A program made the translations under genes and the position numbers. A stretch of 64,000 nucleotides of DNA from Vibrio mimicus (GTDB lineage Bacteria > Pseudomonadota > Gammaproteobacteria > Enterobacterales > Vibrionaceae), in NCBI RefSeq assembly GCF_019048845.1, contig NZ_CP077426.1:295501-359500 (forward strand), read 5' to 3'. The notes under the pieces were generated by a model. The model was not told the DNA's origin. It saw nothing but the letters and a program-made list of their open reading frames with translations, and did not search any database. Of this stretch, positions 58,306 to 64,000 are shown piece after piece. Each line of letters starts with the position of its first letter. The stretch's first letter is position 1.

Positions 58306-59640
58306 ATGGCTAGAAAACCAGGACAAGATTTTCGTAGTGCTCAGAGCGGCTTAAGTGAACTGAAGTCGCGCTTATTCTTCGTAATTGGTGCACTTTTAGT
58401 ATTCCGAGCCGGCTCTTTTGTGCCGATTCCTGGTATTGACGCTGCTGTACTTGCCGAATTGTTCGAACAGCAAAAAGGTACCATCGTAGAAATGTTTAAC
58501 ATGTTCTCCGGTGGTGCTCTTGAGCGTGCATCTATTTTAGCACTGGGCATTATGCCGTATATTTCGGCGTCAATTGTTGTCCAGTTGCTAACGGTAGTTC
58601 ATCCAGCGTTAGCGGAACTCAAAAAAGAGGGTGAAGCAGGCCGTCGTAAGATCAGCCAATATACGCGCTACGGCACGCTTGTACTTGCAACATTCCAAGC
58701 TATTGGTATTGCAACAGGCTTACCAAACATGGTCAACAATCTGGTCGTCATCGACCAAACCATGTTTACCCTGATTGCGACCGTGAGTTTAGTAACCGGT
58801 ACCATGTTCCTAATGTGGTTAGGTGAACAAATTACAGAGCGTGGAATTGGAAACGGTATTTCGATACTGATTTTCGCAGGTATTGTTGCTGGATTGCCTA
58901 AAGCAATCGGTCAAACAATCGAGCAAGCGCGTCAAGGTGAACTGCATGTACTTCTTCTGTTGTTAATCGCAGTGTTGGCTTTTGCTGTGATTTACTTCGT
59001 TGTTTTCATGGAGCGTGGTCAACGTCGTATCGTTGTTAACTACGCAAAGCGTCAACAAGGTCGTAAAGTGTTCGCAGCGCAAAGCACTCACTTGCCGTTG
59101 AAAATCAACATGGCTGGTGTGATTCCTGCGATTTTTGCGTCAAGCATTATCCTGTTCCCAGGAACATTGGCGCAGTGGTTTGGTCAGAACGGTGAAAGCA
59201 GCACATTCGGTTGGCTAACTGATGTGTCTTTGGCTTTGAGCCCAGGCCAGCCTCTGTATGTAATGCTTTATGCAGCGGCAATTATCTTCTTCTGTTTCTT
59301 CTATACCGCGTTGGTATTTAACCCGCGTGAAACAGCAGATAACTTGAAGAAGTCTGGTGCATTCGTACCCGGTATCCGCCCAGGTGAACAGACAGCGAAA
59401 TATATCGATAAAGTAATGACACGATTAACCCTTGCGGGTGCACTGTATATTACTTTTATCTGTCTGATCCCTGAGTTCATGATGGTCGCGTGGAACGTAC
59501 GTTTCTACTTTGGCGGCACATCACTACTGATTGTAGTTGTCGTGATCATGGACTTTATGGCACAGGTACAGACCCATTTGATGTCTCATCAATATGAGTC
59601 TGTGTTGAAAAAAGCAAATCTGAAAGGCTACGGCCGTTAA
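58306..59640 (+). CDS. secY: Protein translocase subunit SecY
   Basis: SecY is the channel of the general secretion system in the inner membrane. The 444-residue protein has ten transmembrane helices, the plug-region [24 protein letters not shown], and cytoplasmic loops with [17 protein letters not shown]. It lies in its classical position between rplO and rpmJ. Confidence 0.98.
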
Positions 59641-59678
59641 TACGGCAGGCAGTTCAGATAGATTTACGGAGTTTAGCA

Positions 59679-59792
59679 ATGAAAGTTCGTGCTTCCGTTA
59701 AAAAAATCTGCCGTAACTGTAAAGTTATCAAGCGTAACGGTGTCGTTCGCGTGATTTGCAGTGAGCCAAAGCACAAGCAGCGCCAAGGCTAA
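59679..59792 (+). CDS. rpmJ: 50S ribosomal protein L36, zinc-binding form
   Basis: L36 is a 37-residue protein read directly as [18 protein letters not shown] onward. Cys11, Cys14, Cys27 and His32 form the zinc ribbon, so this is the zinc-containing (C+) version that many bacteria replace under zinc limitation. ATG 59679 follows TACGGAG. Last gene of the spc operon. Confidence 0.97.
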
Positions 59793-59810
59793 TTAGCAGA
59801 AATTTTTTAC

Positions 59811-59839
59811 TTGAAAATTAAGGTAGTGTCGAGTATATT
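59811..59839 (+). promoter_or_regulatory. Promoter of the alpha operon
   Basis: TTGAAA (59811-59816), a 17-base spacer and TATATT (59834-59839), located between rpmJ and rpsM. Confidence 0.75.
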
Positions 59840-59844
59840 CCTCG

Positions 59845-59945
59845 GCCTACCTTTTGCGTGCAAAAGAAGTAGTATACCGCAACGTATCCTCGACGGGCTT
59901 TGTTGCGGGTAATTCTTTGATGAAAGTACTAGGAGTGCATAGTGG
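59845..59945 (+). promoter_or_regulatory. Alpha operon leader, likely S4-binding translational control element
   Basis: The roughly 100-base leader before rpsM contains interleaved complementary stretches (for example CTTTTG/CAAAAG at 59850-59865 and later GC-rich pairs) ending at the rpsM GTG. In gammaproteobacteria a pseudoknot here lets protein S4 repress the operon. Position and the rare start codon fit; I did not prove the pseudoknot. Confidence 0.6.
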
Positions 59946-60298
59946 CCCGTATAGCAGGCATTAACATTCCTGATCACAAACACGCTGTAATCGCTCTAAC
60001 TGCGATCTACGGTATCGGTAAGACCCGTTCAAAAGCTATCCTAGCTGATTTGGGTATTGCTGAGAGTGTTAAGATCAGTGAACTAACTGAAGAGCAGATC
60101 GATCAACTGCGTGATGGTGTAGCTAAGTACACTGTAGAGGGTGATCTACGTCGTGAAGTTTCCATGAACATCAAGCGCCTAATGGATCTTGGTTGTTACC
60201 GTGGTCTTCGTCATCGTCGCAGTCTACCACTACGTGGACAGCGTACTAAAACCAACGCTCGCACCCGTAAGGGTCCGCGTAAGCCGATCAAGAAATAA
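59942..60298 (+). CDS. rpsM: 30S ribosomal protein S13
   Basis: S13 contacts the P-site tRNA and the large subunit. The 118 residues start [20 protein letters not shown] and end [18 protein letters not shown]. It starts with GTG (59942) behind AGGAG, as in other gammaproteobacterial alpha operons where initiation is controlled by S4. Confidence 0.98.
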   Translation: MARIAGINIPDHKHAVIALTAIYGIGKTRSKAILADLGIAESVKISELTEEQIDQLRDGVAKYTVEGDLRREVSMNIKRLMDLGCYRGLRHRRSLPLRGQRTKTNARTRKGPRKPIKK

Positions 60299-60311
60299 TC
60301 GGGAAGGGTAG

Positions 60312-60707
<396 letters not shown>

Positions 60708-60734
60708 CGTTTCTAGGAAGATTGGAGAAAGATC

Positions 60735-61355
60735 ATGGCAAGATATTTGGGTCCTAAGCTGAAGCTTAGCCGCCGCGAAGGTACTGACTTGTTCCTTAAG
60801 TCAGGCGTTCGTGCGATTGATACCAAGTGTAAAATTGATAACGCACCAGGCGTACACGGCGCTCGTCGCGGTCGTCTGTCTGAATATGGCGTTCAGCTTC
60901 GTGAGAAGCAAAAAGTTCGTCGTATTTATGGCGTTTTAGAAAAACAATTCCGTAACTACTACAAAGAAGCTGCTCGCCTGAAAGGCAACACGGGTGAAAA
61001 CCTACTTCAGCTTCTGGAAGGTCGTCTGGATAACGTAGTTTACCGTATGGGTTTTGGTGCAACTCGCGCTGAAGCACGTCAGCTGGTTAGCCACAAAGCT
61101 ATCCTAGTGAACGGTAAAGTAGTAAACGTTCCTTCTTTCAATGTTGCGGCTAACGACGTTGTTGCAATTCGTGAGAAAGCGAAAAAGCAATCTCGCATCA
61201 AAGCAGCTCTAGAAGTTGCTGAACAACGCGAAAAACCAACTTGGATTGAAGTCGATGTAAACACGATGGAAGGTACTTTCAAGCGTCTGCCTGAGCGTTC
61301 CGATCTGTCTGCTGACATCAACGAACAATTGATCGTCGAGCTTTACTCTAAGTAA
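60735..61355 (+). CDS. rpsD: 30S ribosomal protein S4
   Basis: S4 starts small-subunit assembly and represses the alpha operon. The 206 residues show [20 protein letters not shown] and the S4 RNA-binding domain [26 protein letters not shown]-type ribosome site. Confidence 0.98.
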   Translation: MARYLGPKLKLSRREGTDLFLKSGVRAIDTKCKIDNAPGVHGARRGRLSEYGVQLREKQKVRRIYGVLEKQFRNYYKEAARLKGNTGENLLQLLEGRLDNVVYRMGFGATRAEARQLVSHKAILVNGKVVNVPSFNVAANDVVAIREKAKKQSRIKAALEVAEQREKPTWIEVDVNTMEGTFKRLPERSDLSADINEQLIVELYSK

Positions 61356-61379
61356 GGTTTAAACTAAAGAGAGGACACA

Positions 61380-62372
61380 ATGCAGGGTTCTGTAACAGAA
61401 TTTCTTAAGCCACGTCTTGTTGATATCGAACAAATCAGCACGACACACGCAAAAGTAACTCTTGAGCCGTTAGAGCGTGGTTTCGGCCATACTCTGGGTA
61501 ATGCACTTCGCCGTATTCTTCTATCTTCAATGCCAGGTTGTGCTGTTACTGAAGTAGAGATTGAAGGCGTTCTTCACGAGTACAGCACCAAAGAAGGTGT
61601 TCAGGAAGATATCCTTGAGATTCTCTTGAACCTGAAAGGTCTGGCTGTTCGCGTTGCCGAAGGCAAAGATGAAGTGTTCATTACACTGAACAAATCAGGC
61701 TCGGGCCCTGTGGTTGCAGGTGACATCACCCATGACGGTGATGTAGAGATCGTAAACCCTGAACACGTAATTTGTCATTTAACTTCTGACAATGCTGCGA
61801 TCGCTATGCGTATCAAAGTAGAACGTGGTCGTGGTTATGTTCCAGCTTCTGCCCGTATCCATACTGAAGAAGATGAGCGTCCAATTGGTCGTTTGCTTGT
61901 TGACGCGACTTTCAGCCCAGTAGACAAAATTGCCTACTCTGTTGAAGCAGCTCGTGTTGAACAGCGTACTGACTTGGACAAGCTTGTTATCGATATGGAA
62001 ACCAACGGAACTCTTGAGCCTGAGGAAGCAATCCGTCGCGCAGCAACAATTCTTGCTGAGCAATTGGATGCGTTCGTAGATCTTCGTGATGTACGTGTAC
62101 CTGAGGAGAAGGAAGAGAAGCCAGAATTCGATCCGATCCTACTGCGTCCTGTAGACGATCTTGAACTAACAGTTCGCTCTGCTAACTGTCTGAAAGCAGA
62201 AGCGATTCACTACATCGGTGATCTGGTACAGCGCACTGAGGTTGAGCTTCTTAAAACGCCAAACCTTGGTAAGAAATCTCTTACAGAGATTAAAGACGTG
62301 CTTGCATCACGTGGTCTGTCTCTGGGCATGCGTCTAGAAAACTGGCCGCCAGCGTCAATCGCTGAAGATTAA
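61380..62372 (+). CDS. rpoA: RNA polymerase subunit alpha
   Basis: Alpha starts polymerase assembly and contacts UP elements and activators such as CRP. The 330 residues have the N-terminal assembly domain ([25 protein letters not shown]), the flexible linker (about 235-248) and the C-terminal domain ([29 protein letters not shown]) with the DNA/CRP-contact helices. It is fully intact, in its usual place between rpsD and rplQ. Confidence 0.98.
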
Positions 62373-62395
62373 TCGATAATAGTTAGAAGGATTAG

Positions 62396-62785
<390 letters not shown>

Positions 62786-62807
62786 TCAGTTCGTCATGCA
62801 ATAAAAG

Positions 62808-62831
62808 AGCCGGGCTAGCCCGGCTTTTTTA
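62808..62831 (+). terminator. Intrinsic terminator after rplQ
   Basis: AGCCGGG (62808-62814) and CCCGGCT (62819-62825) pair across CTAG, followed by a T-run. Ends the alpha operon. Confidence 0.93.
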
Positions 62832-62910
62832 TTTCTGCTTTCTGCCTTATTTTTTTGCTTGTAGAGTGTTCTACTCTTACTCGCACTCTATCTCGATAGG
62901 CTATGTGGTA

Positions 62911-63387
62911 CTACTGCCACAGTTTACCTAGCGATTCTAAAAGGTTTTGGCTTGCACCTTGCTGTGTCAGGTATTGCATCAAAACAGGTACAAACTGTTC
63001 GACCATGCTGGCATCCAGCCCTAAAGCATTAAAGGCTTGGTTCACTTCTTTGCGTTGTAAAATAGTGCTGAGATTTTGATTAGGGATCAATCCGCTCAAT
63101 TCACTGAGGTTAGGAATCAACTGGTTCAACTCACTATTTTGCTCGGTATTGAGATGGTTTTGTGCTTGTGTGAGCAATGTAGCCACACCGCCACCCGCTT
63201 GTTGTGGAGTTAGTGGTAACTGGCTAGTAAATTGAGTCAGCAAATCTTGAGTTGCTTTAGATTGGGAAAGCGTTTCGCCAACCAATCCGGCGAGATCATT
63301 CGAACCCAGATTTTTTAGATTTGGTAAAGCCAAAGCTGATGTGCTAGCAAGAGTCGAAATAAGTAAGGCAGTAAAACGATAGTGCAT
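62911..63387 (-). CDS. DUF2780 (VcgC/VcgE-like) exported protein
   Basis: 158-residue exported protein with a signal peptide (FTALLISTLASTSALA, cut near residue 20). The mature part is helical and Leu/Gln/Asn-rich: LLTQFTSQLPLTPQQAGGGVATLLTQAQNHL and FNALGLDASMVEQFVPVLMQYLTQQG match the DUF2780 pattern. No cysteine or catalytic motif. The function is unknown. I chose ATG 63387 because GGAGAGTGATC precedes it; an upstream in-frame ATG at 63414 lacks a ribosome site. Confidence 0.85.
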   Translation of the reverse strand: MHYRFTALLISTLASTSALALPNLKNLGSNDLAGLVGETLSQSKATQDLLTQFTSQLPLTPQQAGGGVATLLTQAQNHLNTEQNSELNQLIPNLSELSGLIPNQNLSTILQRKEVNQAFNALGLDASMVEQFVPVLMQYLTQQGASQNLLESLGKLWQ

Positions 63388-63470
63388 GATCACTCTCCAT
63401 ATAACGCGCAACATATTTCCTACGGTTCAGAGATGCGACTCCAAGTAGTAGGTAGTAGACGATAGTCTAA

Positions 63471-63502
63471 TTAAAAAAGAGCGACCCAGTGGGTCGCTCT
63501 TT
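63471..63502 (-). terminator. Intrinsic terminator of fklB
   Basis: AAAGAGCGACCC (63476-63487) pairs with GGGTCGCTCTTT (63491-63502) across a 3-base loop. The minus strand continues with TTTTTTAA. Confidence 0.93.
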
Positions 63503-63525
63503 GTCACAATTCTGCGAAAGTAAAC

Positions 63526-64000
63526 TTACAGGATATCGAGTAACTCTACTTCAAATACTAAGGCAGCAAATGGTGGAATTGCTGCGCCTGCGCCACGCTC
63601 GCCATAAGCAAGATCCTGAGGAATGTAGAGTTTCCACTTAGATCCAACAGGCATTAATTGCAGCGCTTCAACCCAACCGCGAATAACGCCAGTTACAGGG
63701 AATTCAGCGGGTTGACCACGAGAGACTGAACTATCGAAAACGGTGCCATCAACTAATTGACCGTGGTAGTGTACGCGGACTGATTTGTCTGCTGTTGGGA
63801 TGGCGCCATTACCTTCAACCAGCACTTCATATTGTAGGCCAGAGTCAAGAACTGTCACTTCTGAACGCAGAGCGTTGTCTTTCAGGAAGGCTTCACCTTC
63901 AGAAGCTGCTGCTTTTGCTGCTTCTTGGCGAGCTTCTTCTGCGCGCATGTGAATGGCGTGCAGTGCTTGGTTGATCTCATCGATAGAGATAGCTGGCTGT
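63526..64000 (-). CDS. fklB: FKBP-type peptidyl-prolyl isomerase FklB, 3' part
   Basis: Isomerase of the FkpA/FklB type that speeds proline cis-trans turns. The reading frame is open from 63526 through the right edge at 64000, so the N-terminus is missing. The visible 157 residues begin inside the dimerisation helix ([20 protein letters not shown]). The FKBP domain follows with [38 protein letters not shown] and [20 protein letters not shown]. The next residue block upstream would lie outside the window. An internal ATG at 63948 is not the true start. Confidence 0.95.
   Translation of the reverse strand, partial: QPAISIDEINQALHAIHMRAEEARQEAAKAAASEGEAFLKDNALRSEVTVLDSGLQYEVLVEGNGAIPTADKSVRVHYHGQLVDGTVFDSSVSRGQPAEFPVTGVIRGWVEALQLMPVGSKWKLYIPQDLAYGERGAGAAIPPFAALVFEVELLDIL

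Overview
The window is a stretch of a gammaproteobacterial main chromosome, almost certainly Vibrio and most likely Vibrio cholerae or a very close relative such as V. mimicus or V. metoecus. The evidence is the gene order (pilMNOPQ-aroK-aroB-damX-dam-rpe-gph-trpS, then xds, rimO, argD-astA-astD, crp, prkB, kefG-kefB, slyD, purA, motX, rnr-rlmB, and S10-spc-alpha), a MotX sodium-driven flagellar motor protein, an Xds-type extracellular nuclease with a GlyGly-CTERM tail, and protein sequences that match what I remember of V. cholerae. No tRNA, rRNA, CRISPR array, insertion sequence or prophage was seen.

Layout. 1-5562: 5' part of mrcA (minus strand, cut by the window edge) divergent from the type IV pilus assembly operon pilMNOPQ. 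5749-13376: housekeeping cluster aroK, aroB, damX, dam, rpe, gph, trpS, plus a periplasmic solute-binding-like protein. 13646-18812: surface/secretion region with xds and a minus-strand two-gene unit (a secreted alpha/beta hydrolase and a small secreted protein with chitin-binding-like modules). Two copies of a dispersed Vibrio repeat in opposite orientation bracket this unit. 18898-21789: rimO and a sulfide:quinone oxidoreductase, both minus strand. 22091-27873: pabA, then the arginine catabolism genes argD/astC, astA and astD, and a DUF1338 protein. 27939-33487 (minus): crp, prkB, yheU, yheT, a TIGR02444 protein and an ABC-F ATPase. 33619-36893: kefG, kefB, yheV, slyD. 37337-40044: an undescribed lipoprotein gene followed by a membrane-anchored ToxR/CadC-like regulator, with an array of similar palindromes between them. 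40135-48664: iaaA, purA, motX, a PbgA/YejM-like sulfatase-fold membrane protein, rnr, rlmB. 49113-62785: the S10, spc and alpha ribosomal protein operons in the classical order. 62911-64000 (minus): a DUF2780 exported protein and the 3' part of fklB.

The genes fall into a few functional groups: envelope machines (PBP1A, the PilMNOP-PilQ trans-envelope complex, DamX at the septum, SecY), translation (ribosomal operons, TrpS, RimO, RlmB, RNase R), amino acid and aromatic metabolism (AroK, AroB, PabA, Ast enzymes), and global control (CRP, Dam). The regulatory signals I consider best supported are a sigma-28 type promoter in front of motX, a sigma-70 promoter before rpsJ, a promoter and leader before rpsM, a terminator that splits S10 from spc, and many strong intrinsic terminators. 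The parts least explained by known biology are the hydrolase/chitin-binding pair at 16444-18547 and the lipoprotein/ToxR-like pair at 37337-40044.
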